Positions 43,467 through 52,257 are shown, counted from the first letter of the stretch. The stretch is 64,000 bases of DNA from Sulfuricurvum sp. (GCA_028710885.1 JAQTTG010000002.1:62001-126000); one strand, 5' to 3'. Made by a program: numbers and translations. The notes: generated by a model from the sequence alone, not told the origin.

Positions 43467-44342
43467 TTGCACAGTTATGCCGCACATATCGAAGAACTCA
43501 AATCGGAAATCTTAGATCGAAACTTGATCATGATAATGACCGATCCTGCCGGTATTATTACTGATGTCAGTAAAGGGTTCGAAATTCTCTCAGGATATGC
43601 CAAAGACGAACTCATCGGATTAACACACCGCATCTTTCACCACCCCGATACCCCAAAAGAGATATTCTCCCACTTATGGGAAACGATTACCCAAGGAGAA
43701 TCGTGGTGCGGAGAAATCAAAAATCGGAGCAAAAGCGGTCAAGGGTACTGGAGTAGAATCTGTGTCGAGCCGCTTCAAAAAGAGAATACTATACTCGGAT
43801 ACATAGGTATATATACAAACATTACAGAACACAAAGAACTCATCCGGCAGGCAGCTGTTGACCCCTTGACTGGGGTTTACAATCGTTTGCAGCTCAATCT
43901 TCTACTCACCCATAAAGTTGAACAAACCTATCGTGATCGTAATACTTTTTCCATTCTCTTTATCGATTTGGACCATTTTAAAACAATTAACGATCAGTTT
44001 GGGCATATGGAAGGAGATCGAGTTTTAATTGAATTTACTTCAGTGACTCGTGATACTCTTCGCAGCAGTGATCTTTTTTGCCGGTGGGGCGGAGAAGAGT
44101 TTATTGTTGTCCTCGACAAAGCTGATTCAACAAATGCATATACTATAGCCGAAAAACTGCGTCAGCGGATACGACATCATGATTTTGGTTTAAATACATC
44201 CATCACACTTAGCATTGGCATTTGTCAATATGATCCAAATTTCACAATCAGTGATACAATAAACGCGGCAGATACAGCAATGTATAAAGCTAAAAATCAA
44301 GGAAGAAATCAAACTGTTTTAGCTTACAACAATGGAAAATAA
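43467..44342 (+). CDS. Cytoplasmic PAS-GGDEF diguanylate cyclase
   Basis: About 291 residues without membrane helices. A PAS domain (about 15-125) with ITDVSKGFEILSGYAKDELIG and GYIGIYTNIT is followed by a GGDEF domain with RWGGEEF. An RSSD inhibitory site precedes the active site. An ATG at 43461 directly touches AAGGAG and leaves no spacing, whereas the in-frame TTG at 43467 is six bases away, so I chose TTG. The PAS resembles Aer-type redox or energy sensors, so FAD or heme might be bound; this is inferred. A response regulator gene follows two bases later. Confidence 0.85.
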   Translation: MHSYAAHIEELKSEILDRNLIMIMTDPAGIITDVSKGFEILSGYAKDELIGLTHRIFHHPDTPKEIFSHLWETITQGESWCGEIKNRSKSGQGYWSRICVEPLQKENTILGYIGIYTNITEHKELIRQAAVDPLTGVYNRLQLNLLLTHKVEQTYRDRNTFSILFIDLDHFKTINDQFGHMEGDRVLIEFTSVTRDTLRSSDLFCRWGGEEFIVVLDKADSTNAYTIAEKLRQRIRHHDFGLNTSITLSIGICQYDPNFTISDTINAADTAMYKAKNQGRNQTVLAYNNGK

Positions 44343-44344
44343 TA

Positions 44345-45025
44345 ATGTTTAAATCAAATAATTTTACCCTTCTTTACATCGAAAGCGATGTGGAAGTTCG
44401 AGAAAAAAATTCACATTTTATCCGTGACAATGGATTAAAAGTTTTAGAAACAGATAATTCCATAAAAGCATGCGAGTTATTTCGGACACAAAAAGTGGAT
44501 ATGATTTTGATTGATCTCCAACTCTCGAATGAAAATGGTTTGGATTTTGTCCGATGTCTTAGGCATAAAGATGTGCTCACTCCGGTCATTATCACAACAA
44601 ACTATACGAATGAAGAGATATTATTCGATGCTATCAATCTAAACACTACCCGCTATCTCCAAAAACCTCTTAAAAAAAATGATTTACTCAATGCCCTTCA
44701 CTTGGGAGTTAAAAAGATTCTCAATTGCCGATCTTCAGCCTATACAGTTTTAGAAAAAGGGTTCAGTTATGATCCCATTAATAAAACTATTACTAATTAT
44801 GTAGGAGCATCTGTTCAACTGTCAAAAAAAGAGTACCTTCTCCTCGAACTTCTTTTGAATAAACAACGTCTTATTGTCCCCTATAATGTTATAGAATCAA
44901 TGGTATGGCAAGACACTTTAATGAGCATGGATGCCCTACGTACTTTAGTTCGCGGTATTCGTAAAAAAACCTATCCAGACATTATTTCAAACGTCAACGG
45001 TATTGGTTATAAGATCGATCTGTAG
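44345..45025 (+). CDS. OmpR-type response regulator without a neighbouring kinase
   Basis: 226 residues. The receiver domain has LYIESDVEVRE (one acid is Ser-shifted), phospho-Asp in MILIDLQLSNENG, ITTNYT and LQKPLKK; a winged-helix domain follows with LSKKEYLLLELLLNKQ and a C-terminal VNGIGYKIDL. It starts two bases after a diguanylate cyclase gene, so the two likely share a transcript and perhaps a signal. No kinase gene is near. Targets are unknown. Confidence 0.85.
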   Translation: MFKSNNFTLLYIESDVEVREKNSHFIRDNGLKVLETDNSIKACELFRTQKVDMILIDLQLSNENGLDFVRCLRHKDVLTPVIITTNYTNEEILFDAINLNTTRYLQKPLKKNDLLNALHLGVKKILNCRSSAYTVLEKGFSYDPINKTITNYVGASVQLSKKEYLLLELLLNKQRLIVPYNVIESMVWQDTLMSMDALRTLVRGIRKKTYPDIISNVNGIGYKIDL

Positions 45026-45079
45026 CATGTTAACAATACTCTGTTAGAATTATTTTATTTAAAATTCAGAGGAACTCTC

Positions 45080-45235
45080 ATGAAATTTCTATTACCTATC
45101 ACCCTTCTTATCATAATGAATTCAGGTTGTGCTGCAACTTGGCATGGTGTTCAGCAAGATACGACCAATGCGGCTGAATGGTCAAAAGAAAAAGTACATC
45201 AAGGTGCAACGTATGTCAAAGAAAAAACAGAATAA
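45080..45235 (+). CDS. Small entericidin-like lipoprotein
   Basis: 51 residues, too short for routine gene lists. MKFLLPITLLIIMNSGC is a good lipoprotein signal with Cys at 17, then a short mature part rich in Ala, Trp, Lys and Glu. AGAGGAA lies seven bases before the ATG. Small lipoproteins with this shape are called entericidin EcnA/B-like; here that is a family resemblance only. It lies between an OmpR-type regulator and a polysaccharide deacetylase gene, both in the same direction, so it may be part of an envelope-stress transcript. Confidence 0.72.
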   Translation: MKFLLPITLLIIMNSGCAATWHGVQQDTTNAAEWSKEKVHQGATYVKEKTE

Positions 45236-45271
45236 ATACACGTACAATTTTTAATTTTATTAAGGTCACTC

Positions 45272-46015
45272 ATGATATTTAAACCATTTATGGTCATATT
45301 CTTATTCTCTCTTTTACTCAATGCCGATGAACCAAAACAATGGGGAGAAAATGTTACCGGCGTCGTTACAACATTTCACACAACAAAAAAAGAGATTGCA
45401 TTAACGTTTGATGCATGCGGTGGCAATGAACGAAGCTCCCAATATGATGCTGGGCTCATTGATTTTTTAATCCAAAACCATATTCCTGCCACATTATTTA
45501 TAAACTCTCGATGGATACAAAGCAATCCTGAAGTTTTCATCCGATTAGCATCCAATCCTCTTTTTGAAATTGCCAATCATGGAACAGCACATCATCCACT
45601 CTCTGTCAATGGAAAAAGCATCTACAATATTCCGGGTACAGCATCACCCGAAGATGTGGCAAAAGAGATCAATGGCAATGGCGATTTAATCGAAAAGCTT
45701 ACCGGTAAACGTCCTCGTTTTTTCCGATCAGGTACAGCATATTATGATGAACAAGCCGTTGAAATCGCGCATGAAAATGGAGTAGAAATTGCTGGTTTTA
45801 GTATTTTAGGCGATGCTGGGGCAACATTCAGTGCACCAAAAGTTGCTCAACAAATCGAGAATGCAAAAACTGGAGATATCATCATAGCCCATATGAACCA
45901 CCCTGAAAGCGGTACAAAAGAAGGGGTAATACAAGGAATTGAAAAACTTCGATCAGAAGGTTTTAGTTTCGTACGTCTAAGTGATATTAAAGATCATCTT
46001 AATCGCTTGCCTTAA
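45272..46015 (+). CDS. Exported polysaccharide deacetylase (NodB domain)
   Basis: 247 residues with a signal peptide (about 1-18). CE4 motifs: ALTFDACGG (metal Asp, the second Asp replaced by Ala/Cys context), HGTAHHP (two metal His), RSGTAYYD and IIAHMNHPE. The usual TFDDG motif is TFDACGG here, which is a known variant in a subfamily. AAGG precedes the ATG. It probably removes acetyl groups from a periplasmic polymer such as peptidoglycan or an exopolysaccharide; the substrate is not indicated. Confidence 0.85.
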   Translation: MIFKPFMVIFLFSLLLNADEPKQWGENVTGVVTTFHTTKKEIALTFDACGGNERSSQYDAGLIDFLIQNHIPATLFINSRWIQSNPEVFIRLASNPLFEIANHGTAHHPLSVNGKSIYNIPGTASPEDVAKEINGNGDLIEKLTGKRPRFFRSGTAYYDEQAVEIAHENGVEIAGFSILGDAGATFSAPKVAQQIENAKTGDIIIAHMNHPESGTKEGVIQGIEKLRSEGFSFVRLSDIKDHLNRLP

Positions 46016-46100
46016 CTTCATTTCAGGTTCATTTGCCTACTTCTAAGAAGCTACAATGTTCTATCTTTAAGGAATAAGTTCCTAACAAAAAGGAGTTAAC

Positions 46101-46298
46101 ATGTCATGCAATACTGGAAAAATTGATCGTATTCTAAGAGTTCTAGCAGGCATCGCCCTCATAGTATGGGCTATTATGAGTGGTAATATTATTGGATATA
46201 TTGGCGTGATTCTAATCGTCACTGCCGCAGTAGGTTTTTGTCCTCTTTATAAAGTTCTCGGTATCAATACAGGATGTGATGTTAAGCACAGCGAATAA
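46101..46298 (+). CDS. DUF2892 inner-membrane protein
   Basis: 65 residues with two membrane helices (ILRVLAGIALIVWAIMSG and IGYIGVILIVTAAVGFCPLY) preceded by a GKIDRILR start that matches DUF2892. A Cys near each end (CN at 3-4 and TGCD near 58) and FCPLYKVLGINTGC resemble the proteins often found with rhodaneses, such as YgaP. AAAGGAG precedes the ATG. A bulged TTAaGGAA...TTCCTAA repeat lies in the leader. A rhodanese gene is about 430 bases downstream on the same strand, but a minus-strand gene separates them. Confidence 0.82.
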   Translation: MSCNTGKIDRILRVLAGIALIVWAIMSGNIIGYIGVILIVTAAVGFCPLYKVLGINTGCDVKHSE

Positions 46299-46664
46299 TC
46301 AATCCCACCCGTCACGCGCATGGTTGTCATGTTTTGATTTTTTATAGTGACGGGCATTAACCCTCTTTTCCAGCTGGTTTTGGGCATAAAAGAGATCTTC
46401 TTTGATTGTTTCTATATCTTCATCACTTGAACGAAAATCTAATATTTTTTGCCCTAGCGCTTCAAGTTCAGTATATTCATCTTTATAAAGTTTCACCGCT
46501 TCATTTTTTTCCAAAAATCTAAAATTCATATCTACTTTTTGATCATACTGCTCTTTTGTAGGATTTTCACTCTTTGCCAGATAGGATAATATCCCACTGA
46601 TAAAGCGCCCAAGCAGACGAATATACCGTAGCCGTTTTGAATTTTCCGTTTTAGATGCGCCCAT
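46299..46664 (-). CDS. Hypothetical helical charged protein
   Basis: 121 residues, not recognised. Rich in Lys, Glu and Asp with probable coiled-coil or helical stretches (ELEALGQKILDFRSSDEDIE), no signal peptide or membrane helix, and a basic C-terminus. GAGG precedes the ATG at 46664. A TATAAT box on the minus strand at 46703-46708 may be its promoter. Its stop directly abuts the stop of the DUF2892 gene from the other strand. Confidence 0.62.
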   Translation of the reverse strand: MGASKTENSKRLRYIRLLGRFISGILSYLAKSENPTKEQYDQKVDMNFRFLEKNEAVKLYKDEYTELEALGQKILDFRSSDEDIETIKEDLFYAQNQLEKRVNARHYKKSKHDNHARDGWD

Positions 46665-46727
46665 ATAACCTCATGTTAGTTAATCATCGATACAATTACG
46701 CCATTATACCGATTCAAGGATTTGTTT

Positions 46728-47123
46728 ATGCGTTTAGCTTTGCTTTCATTATTACTTACGTTGACTACTTTAAGTGCTGATTATATTGCTCAGCCGATCG
46801 ATATGAAATTGGTTGACTCCAAAATCAAGATTATCGACATCCGTACACCGGGAGAATGGAAAACCACTGGACTCGTCAAAGGCTCCATTCCAATCATGTT
46901 TTTTGATGAACAAGGAAACTACAATATAGACAGTTTCTTGACTCAACTCAATAAAAAAGTCAAAAAAAATGAGCAGTTCGCCGTCATTTGTAACAGCGGT
47001 AATCGTAGTAAAGTATTAGGAACCTATCTTGGACAACAATTAGGATACCACGTTATTGATCTCTCAGGTGGGATACAATACGCTATCGCAAAAAAAATGC
47101 CCTTAGAGCCTTACAAACACTAG
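46728..47123 (+). CDS. Exported rhodanese-like sulfurtransferase
   Basis: 131 residues with a signal peptide (about 1-18) and one rhodanese domain: IIDIRTPGEW, MFFDEQGNYN and an active-site loop AVICNSGNRSK with the catalytic Cys. The frame reaches a TTG at 46722, but AAGGA lies seven bases before the ATG at 46728. Periplasmic single-domain rhodaneses are common in sulfur oxidisers and may handle persulfide; no direct link to the sox genes here. Confidence 0.85.
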   Translation: MRLALLSLLLTLTTLSADYIAQPIDMKLVDSKIKIIDIRTPGEWKTTGLVKGSIPIMFFDEQGNYNIDSFLTQLNKKVKKNEQFAVICNSGNRSKVLGTYLGQQLGYHVIDLSGGIQYAIAKKMPLEPYKH

Positions 47124-47130
47124 ATAGAAA

Positions 47131-47520
47131 TTATAAAGGGTATTGAAAAACCAATCCAACATATTTCCCTTGGGTGGTTGAGTTTTGTATGACAGGCGAT
47201 AATATATACCGATCTGTTATCCATGCACCCAATGCTGAACCGGCGATATGGGAAACAGCGTCTAGCATTTGTCCTTTCCCATCGCCATGTTGTAGATACT
47301 CTACACCCTGTTCTGCTGCTATGACCAAAGAACTAATTCCAAAGCCGATCATTCCACGATCTGCACGATACTCCGGATAATAATGATCACTTAGGGCACT
47401 TATCCCCCCAGCCATCACTGCCCCACCAACAAAATGACTCATTTCACTATTCAAACCATCATTTGCATTTAGAGTCGCACTAATGATCAAACTGCACAAA
47501 AAAAAAGTTCTAAATTTCAT
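47131..47520 (-). CDS. Exported small protein, YfiM-like pattern
   Basis: 129 residues with a signal peptide (about 1-18). A pattern of HFVGGAVMAGGISAL, AAEQGVEYL and DAVSHIAGSALGAW, with the His, Glu and Asp spaced between glycine-rich helices, recalls the DUF2279/YfiM proteins and VanZ-like membrane proteins. I cannot confirm that. The frame starts at 47628, but the ATG at 47520 follows AAGGG and gives the signal peptide. It is convergent with the rhodanese gene, seven bases apart. Confidence 0.62.
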   Translation of the reverse strand: MKFRTFFLCSLIISATLNANDGLNSEMSHFVGGAVMAGGISALSDHYYPEYRADRGMIGFGISSLVIAAEQGVEYLQHGDGKGQMLDAVSHIAGSALGAWITDRYILSPVIQNSTTQGKYVGLVFQYPL

Positions 47521-47545
47521 AATTAACCCTTTTTGATGTAATCGC

Positions 47546-47860
47546 TTAACGTAAAAACTCCAGTAAATCGATATACTCTTTTTCAATAATCCCGAGATTT
47601 TCCAACATCCGAATTTCATCCATTCCATGATTTTCGCTCAAAAATTCTCTTCGCCATTGAATATTATCCTGTAGCTCTGCCAGTCCCGTCGAGAGATACT
47701 CAATCATCGTCTCTATATCTGCTCCTCGAATTACCGCTTCAGTATCCGCTTTATAAAACAAAAGTGCATAATCCCCAGTTTCATGAGAAAAACGAAAATC
47801 CTCCGCAATGTTATGAATGATTGTTTTGATACGTTCATCTTTTATTATCCGTTTAGACAC
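47546..47860 (-). CDS. Hypothetical small cytoplasmic protein
   Basis: 104 residues, not recognised. Charged and probably all-helical (DIETMIEYLSTGLAELQDNIQWRREFLSENHG), no signal peptide or membrane helix, no metal motif. GTG start at 47860 behind AAGGAG by seven bases. A TACAAT box on the minus strand at 47888-47893 may be its promoter. The divergent gap to the next gene is 95 bases. Confidence 0.62.
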   Translation of the reverse strand: MSKRIIKDERIKTIIHNIAEDFRFSHETGDYALLFYKADTEAVIRGADIETMIEYLSTGLAELQDNIQWRREFLSENHGMDEIRMLENLGIIEKEYIDLLEFLR

Positions 47861-47955
47861 CGCTTTGCTCCTTCTTTAAATTATCAAATTGTAGTTGCTT
47901 TTGGTATAGGGTTTGCTTAGGTATTTAATCCAAACTGAAAAGATCAACACAAGTC

Positions 47956-49170
47956 GTGGAATCACTCAAACTTAAATCCAAACTGCTCTATTTACTGTTA
48001 ACGGTAGGGTTTAGTCTGCTGGCCGTAGGTCTGATCGGTTACTTCAATATTAGAGCAGTAAACAACCATATTGAAACTCTTTACAATGGATCATTATTAC
48101 CATTGAACGAGCTACATGCAATAGATGAAACCTATTATCATGAATTGAGTTTGACAGTATACCGATGGAATAACCACCTGATTGATGATGAGCAGGCAGC
48201 CCAAAATATTACACAAGGGTTAGATCATGTTGCTCAAATGTGGAAAAATTATATTGCGTATGAAAAGCGCTCAGATGAAATGGCTTACGTAAGCTACAGC
48301 GAGTCACAGATAAATGCAATGGAACGTTATTTTCTAAGTGTCAGAGATTTCATCCTCTCATCTGATCGTTCTCACCCTCTCTCACTTGAAACCTTATCTG
48401 AAAACATTGATGCAATCCATGATACCATCTATCGTCTCATTATTTATGAAAATGCATCTGCTGCTTATGAACACTCCATTGTAAAAACCCAATATAAAAA
48501 TACATTGATGCAGCTTTGCGTCTTGTTATTGGCTATTGTAATATTAGTGATGGGACTTGCATGGAAAATATTTATTCGTATCGAATGGCAGCAACGTCAG
48601 CTCTTGACATCAACAGAAACGCTTCAACATCTTAATCTCAAGCTTGAACAAGCCTCTTATACCGATTCATTAACCTCTATTTACAATCGCCGATATTTTA
48701 ATCTTCTTTATGATCGTGAATATAAACGATCGATTCGTTCAGGCCGAGCATTTGTATTTATGATGCTAGATATCGACTATTTCAAACAATACAATGATAC
48801 ATATGGACATATACAAGGCGATCAAGCACTCCAAGCTGTAGCAAAGGTTCTAAAGTCAACCCTACAACGTCCGGGAGATTGGGGATTTCGATTAGGTGGA
48901 GAGGAGTTTGGGATCATTTTAACAGATACCGAATGTGATAGTTCTCGTCAAATGGGGGAAAAAATACGTGCTGCAATCGAAGGATTGAAAATAGAACATA
49001 AAGGGAGTAAAGTAGCACCCATATTAACCGTATCAATCGGTGCAATTTGCATCATACCCTTACCAAACATGGGGGATGAAGCACTCATTCATGCAGCAGA
49101 TACGAACCTCTATGCGGCCAAAGAGAGAGGACGAAACCGAGTAGTATTTACAACTTCAATTAATGCTTAA
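47956..49170 (+). CDS. Membrane diguanylate cyclase with helical-bundle sensor
   Basis: 404 residues. Two membrane helices (LLYLLLTVGFSLLAVGLIGY about 10-30 and LCVLLLAIVILVMGLAWKIF about 195-215) bracket a helical periplasmic domain of about 160 residues, like the four-helix (4HB_MCP) sensor of chemoreceptors. The C-terminal GGDEF domain has RLGGEEF with an RPGD inhibitory site before it. The start is GTG at 47956 and has no strong ribosome site, so the exact N-terminus is uncertain. Its end overlaps the convergent SUI1 gene by eleven bases. Confidence 0.85.
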   Translation: MESLKLKSKLLYLLLTVGFSLLAVGLIGYFNIRAVNNHIETLYNGSLLPLNELHAIDETYYHELSLTVYRWNNHLIDDEQAAQNITQGLDHVAQMWKNYIAYEKRSDEMAYVSYSESQINAMERYFLSVRDFILSSDRSHPLSLETLSENIDAIHDTIYRLIIYENASAAYEHSIVKTQYKNTLMQLCVLLLAIVILVMGLAWKIFIRIEWQQRQLLTSTETLQHLNLKLEQASYTDSLTSIYNRRYFNLLYDREYKRSIRSGRAFVFMMLDIDYFKQYNDTYGHIQGDQALQAVAKVLKSTLQRPGDWGFRLGGEEFGIILTDTECDSSRQMGEKIRAAIEGLKIEHKGSKVAPILTVSIGAICIIPLPNMGDEALIHAADTNLYAAKERGRNRVVFTTSINA

Positions 49171-49492
49171 ATGTAAATCTAAGTTTTACCAGCTGCTCAC
49201 GTACTTTTGGAGCAATTTCACCCTGAAATTCCATCCATCCCTCTTTGTATGCACCGCCACAGGCCAGTGCTTTTTTCAGAATTGAAAGATTTTTTTGCGC
49301 ATCTTCGTCACTTAAGCTGAAAGGTCCCACAAGGGTAACGACTTTCCCTTTGCGTTTCTCTTTTTGAAAAACCAGTTTGTGCGCAGAAGGTTCTACTATA
49401 GCAATGGCTTTAGAAATTTTTTCCTCTTCCATACTCCACCCATCATTCCATGAGGTACCCAAATCGAGAGAGAGCTTGGTGCCGCGACTCAT
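49160..49492 (-). CDS. SUI1/YciH-family translation factor-like protein
   Basis: 110 residues. The C-terminal SUI1 domain is visible: KGKVVTLVGPF, LSILKKALACGGAYKEG and WMEFQGE. Bacterial YciH proteins are related to eIF1 and are thought to affect initiation fidelity or translation under stress. Overlaps the DUF1653 gene by four bases. Last gene of an ABC-F, DUF5718, DUF1653, SUI1 series, all tied to translation or of unknown role. Confidence 0.88.
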   Translation of the reverse strand: MSRGTKLSLDLGTSWNDGWSMEEEKISKAIAIVEPSAHKLVFQKEKRKGKVVTLVGPFSLSDEDAQKNLSILKKALACGGAYKEGWMEFQGEIAPKVREQLVKLRFTFKH

Positions 49493-49695
49493 TTAACCTC
49501 ACCACAATACGTAAAGCGTTTAGCACCATCAGGAAGTATTTCATCAAACATTTCAAACGGACGAACCCATAACCCCTGTTCACCGTATAGGGGACGATAG
49601 ACAACGAGAACTTCACCCGTTTCAGAATGTTTCGCAACTCCAATGACTTCGTAATATTTACCTTTATAATGGCGGTATAGCCCTTTTTCAAGCAC
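49489..49695 (-). CDS. DUF1653 protein
   Basis: 68 residues. Matches DUF1653 with GLYRHYKGKYYEVIGVAKHSETGE and a YRPLYGEQGLWVRP middle. Its function is unknown; the fold is probably a small beta barrel. Start is GTG at 49695, overlapping the DUF5718 stop by eight bases. Likely co-transcribed with both neighbours. Confidence 0.85.
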   Translation of the reverse strand: MLEKGLYRHYKGKYYEVIGVAKHSETGEVLVVYRPLYGEQGLWVRPFEMFDEILPDGAKRFTYCGEVK

Positions 49696-50521
49696 GTTGT
49701 ACCTTTTGAACCAATGCGCTTATCCCCTCAGAAGCAAAAACGTTTCGATTTGCCATGGAGAGAATCGGATTAGTACAGTATTTAGTGTTATCATACACTA
49801 CAACGACCACTTCATCTCCATCTTTTAGAAAATTTGTCTCGCCAAAATGGGTATAACGGGTGGCACCGATACTAATAATTGCTTTTTTTGGATTATTTGC
49901 TTCGCCAAGATATCTCAAAACTGGTTCCAATGGGCCAAAATCAGCTTGCGTATTGATTTGATTTTTCATCCAATCGAGTAGTTTGCCGTAAAAATAGCTA
50001 TAACCAAGCAGTTCAACATCTTCACCATAGCGCATTAACATCCCATCACGACGTAAAAACGAGGCAATGCGATAGCTATCCATTACCCCGTCTTTATCAA
50101 AATGGTCAATCGGAATTAACGTTGAAGAGAGTCCTTTGGAAGAAGCTCCCCAGTTTTTTTTGTGGCTGATTTTCGCTGCACCTTCTTTACGTAAAGAGCA
50201 ATCATTATAAGCACCAAAGAACTTCGGAAGAATATTGATTATCTTTCCGTCATTATTGTATTCAAGATCGCAGATGAGCGCCACTTCGGGTTCCGGCTGA
50301 ACATTGCACACTTCATTCGGGAGAATAATCGTCTCAGAGCTGATCGGATAAACACCGAGTTGATCGTCACGGTTCGGAATGTAAAAGGGAAACATCCCTT
50401 TGGGACCGTTCGGATCTTCTGTGAGAATATCTTTAAAATCTGCACTTTCACCCGCTTGTTCGAGGTGGAGTGCAAAGTTTCCGGCGACACCGAATCCGAC
50501 GTAATTTTTATAAGTTTCCAC
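49688..50521 (-). CDS. DUF5718 family protein
   Basis: About 277 residues. Begins METYKNYVGFGVAGNFALHLEQAGE and has a beta-rich core with PEPEVALICDL and a fumarylacetoacetase-like GASSKG motif, so a FAH-type fold is possible; I cite DUF5718 from memory. The frame extends to 50632 inside the ABC-F gene. GTG at 50521 overlaps that gene by 14 bases and has GAGG nine bases before it, so I chose it. No reaction is known. Confidence 0.78.
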   Translation of the reverse strand: METYKNYVGFGVAGNFALHLEQAGESADFKDILTEDPNGPKGMFPFYIPNRDDQLGVYPISSETIILPNEVCNVQPEPEVALICDLEYNNDGKIINILPKFFGAYNDCSLRKEGAAKISHKKNWGASSKGLSSTLIPIDHFDKDGVMDSYRIASFLRRDGMLMRYGEDVELLGYSYFYGKLLDWMKNQINTQADFGPLEPVLRYLGEANNPKKAIISIGATRYTHFGETNFLKDGDEVVVVVYDNTKYCTNPILSMANRNVFASEGISALVQKVQRA

Positions 50522-52112
50522 TTGCTTTTGCCTCGGCAAACTCTTCGTACGAACCTTTGAAATCGGTATAGGTTCCATCGAGGTGCAACTCGATAACACG
50601 ATCCGCAAATGCATCAAGCAACTCACGGTCATGGCTCACACAGATAACATTTCCTTCAAAATCGAGCAATGCTTCACCGAGTGCGATAATCGCTTCGAGG
50701 TCTAGGTGGTTGGTCGGTTCATCCAGGACGAGGAAGTTTCCCCCCTCCAACATCATTTTAGAGAGCATCATACGATGTTTTTCTCCCCCTGAAATTTTCT
50801 CAACACTTTTCTCTTGCTGTTCGCCGTTGAACAACATACGCCCTAAACAGTTACGGATTTCGGAAATTTCACGTTTCGGATCAAACCCGCGAAGCCAGTC
50901 GTACAGCGTGCCGTCCCCTTTGATTTTATCGGTCGTATCTTGTGGGAAATAACTATATTCTATCGTCGCTCCCCAGGTAACACTTCCGCTTGTCGGCTTA
51001 ATCTCTTCCATAAGAATTTTACACAGAGTTGATTTACCGGCACCATTGGGACCGATAATGGCGATCTTTTCACCCGGAGCAACCAAAATATCAAAATCAC
51101 GCAAGACATTCAAATCGCCATAACTGTGAGAAACATTTGCCACGCGCAACGCTTCATCCCCCATTTGACGTTTTGCTTTGAAAACGATGCTTGGGTCACG
51201 ACGGCTTGATGGCTTAATGTCTTCGATAGTCAATTTATCGAGTTGTTTTTGACGAGAAGTTGCTTGTTTTGCTTTTGACGCATTCGCCGAAAAGCGACGA
51301 ACAAACGCTTCGAGTTGCTCTTTCTCTTTTACTTTTTTATCACGATCTAACTGTGCTTGATTTGCCATAACGGTCGAAGCGAGATACCAGTCATCATACG
51401 TTCCAGTAAATTCACGGATTTTTTGAAAATCAACATCGAGGATGTTGGTAACAACCGCGTTAATGAAGTGACGGTCATGCGAGATGATAACCAATGTCCC
51501 CTCATGGCGTTGAAGCTCCCGTTCCAACCAGCCGATAGTATCGATATCGAGGTTATTCGTCGGCTCATCGAGGAACAAAACGTCCGGTTTCGGATAAAGG
51601 ACCTGCGCGAGGAGAACTTTAAATTTTTCCGATGATGGGAGGCTTGACATCAAATTTTGATGATTTTCTGCAGCGATCCCAACATTTTCAAGAATTTTTG
51701 CGATTTGGACATCGTATTCGTAGGTCGGGTCCTCTTCGCAGCAGATCATTTCCAACTCTGCAAGACGATCATTGACTTTGTCGTCTTCAAAATCTCCATT
51801 AGCGTACAAATGCTCTTTCTCTTTGATCGCATCAAAAAGACGTTTGTTGCCCCACAATACCGCATCGGCTATGGTGAAATCTTCGAACGCAAACTGATTT
51901 TGTCCCAAAATACCTACTTTGAGACCCGGTTCAATGGAGATATCCCCCTCGTACTCTTTGATCTCACCGCTGAGAATTTTCAAAAACGTTGTTTTTCCCG
52001 CACCATTCGCACCGATAAGGCCGTAACGTTTGTTACGGTCAAGTTTGAGGTTGATCCCCTCAAATAATATCCGGCTGCCAAAGCGCATTGTTAATTTTGT
52101 GACTTGTACCAT
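50508..52112 (-). CDS. ybiT: ABC-F ATPase, YbiT type
   Basis: 534 residues with two ABC domains and no membrane part. First domain: Walker A GANGAGKTT, SSLPSSEKFKVLLAQ where a signature LSGGQ would be (the degenerate form known in YbiT), Walker B LFLDEPTN. Linker has RFSANASKAKQATSR. Second: GPNGAGKSTL, ISGGEKHRMML and LVLDEPTN. Overall it follows the E. coli YbiT sequence from memory. ABC-F proteins act at the ribosomal E site to rescue or regulate translation. It heads the minus-strand series downstream. Confidence 0.93.
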   Translation of the reverse strand: MVQVTKLTMRFGSRILFEGINLKLDRNKRYGLIGANGAGKTTFLKILSGEIKEYEGDISIEPGLKVGILGQNQFAFEDFTIADAVLWGNKRLFDAIKEKEHLYANGDFEDDKVNDRLAELEMICCEEDPTYEYDVQIAKILENVGIAAENHQNLMSSLPSSEKFKVLLAQVLYPKPDVLFLDEPTNNLDIDTIGWLERELQRHEGTLVIISHDRHFINAVVTNILDVDFQKIREFTGTYDDWYLASTVMANQAQLDRDKKVKEKEQLEAFVRRFSANASKAKQATSRQKQLDKLTIEDIKPSSRRDPSIVFKAKRQMGDEALRVANVSHSYGDLNVLRDFDILVAPGEKIAIIGPNGAGKSTLCKILMEEIKPTSGSVTWGATIEYSYFPQDTTDKIKGDGTLYDWLRGFDPKREISEIRNCLGRMLFNGEQQEKSVEKISGGEKHRMMLSKMMLEGGNFLVLDEPTNHLDLEAIIALGEALLDFEGNVICVSHDRELLDAFADRVIELHLDGTYTDFKGSYEEFAEAKASGNL

Positions 52113-52141
52113 TGCAAAACTCTTTACATAAAAATTACGCG

Positions 52142-52147
52142 ATTATA
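52142..52147 (-). promoter_or_regulatory. Candidate -10 box for the ABC-F gene
   Basis: TATAAT on the minus strand in the context CGATATAATCGCG, 30 bases before the ATG at 52112. A short T/A-rich stretch precedes it. Sits in the 145-base divergent gap with the GGDEF-EAL gene, which otherwise holds nothing obvious. Confidence 0.5.
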
Positions 52148-52257
52148 TCGAAAGGTGGTTTAGTTTTAGATAACACTGTTTTAGTTAGACGAAAAAAGAA
52201 AATATTAATTCACCAGATGCTAATATATCACAAAACAATCACTTGCTTTAGGTATTT

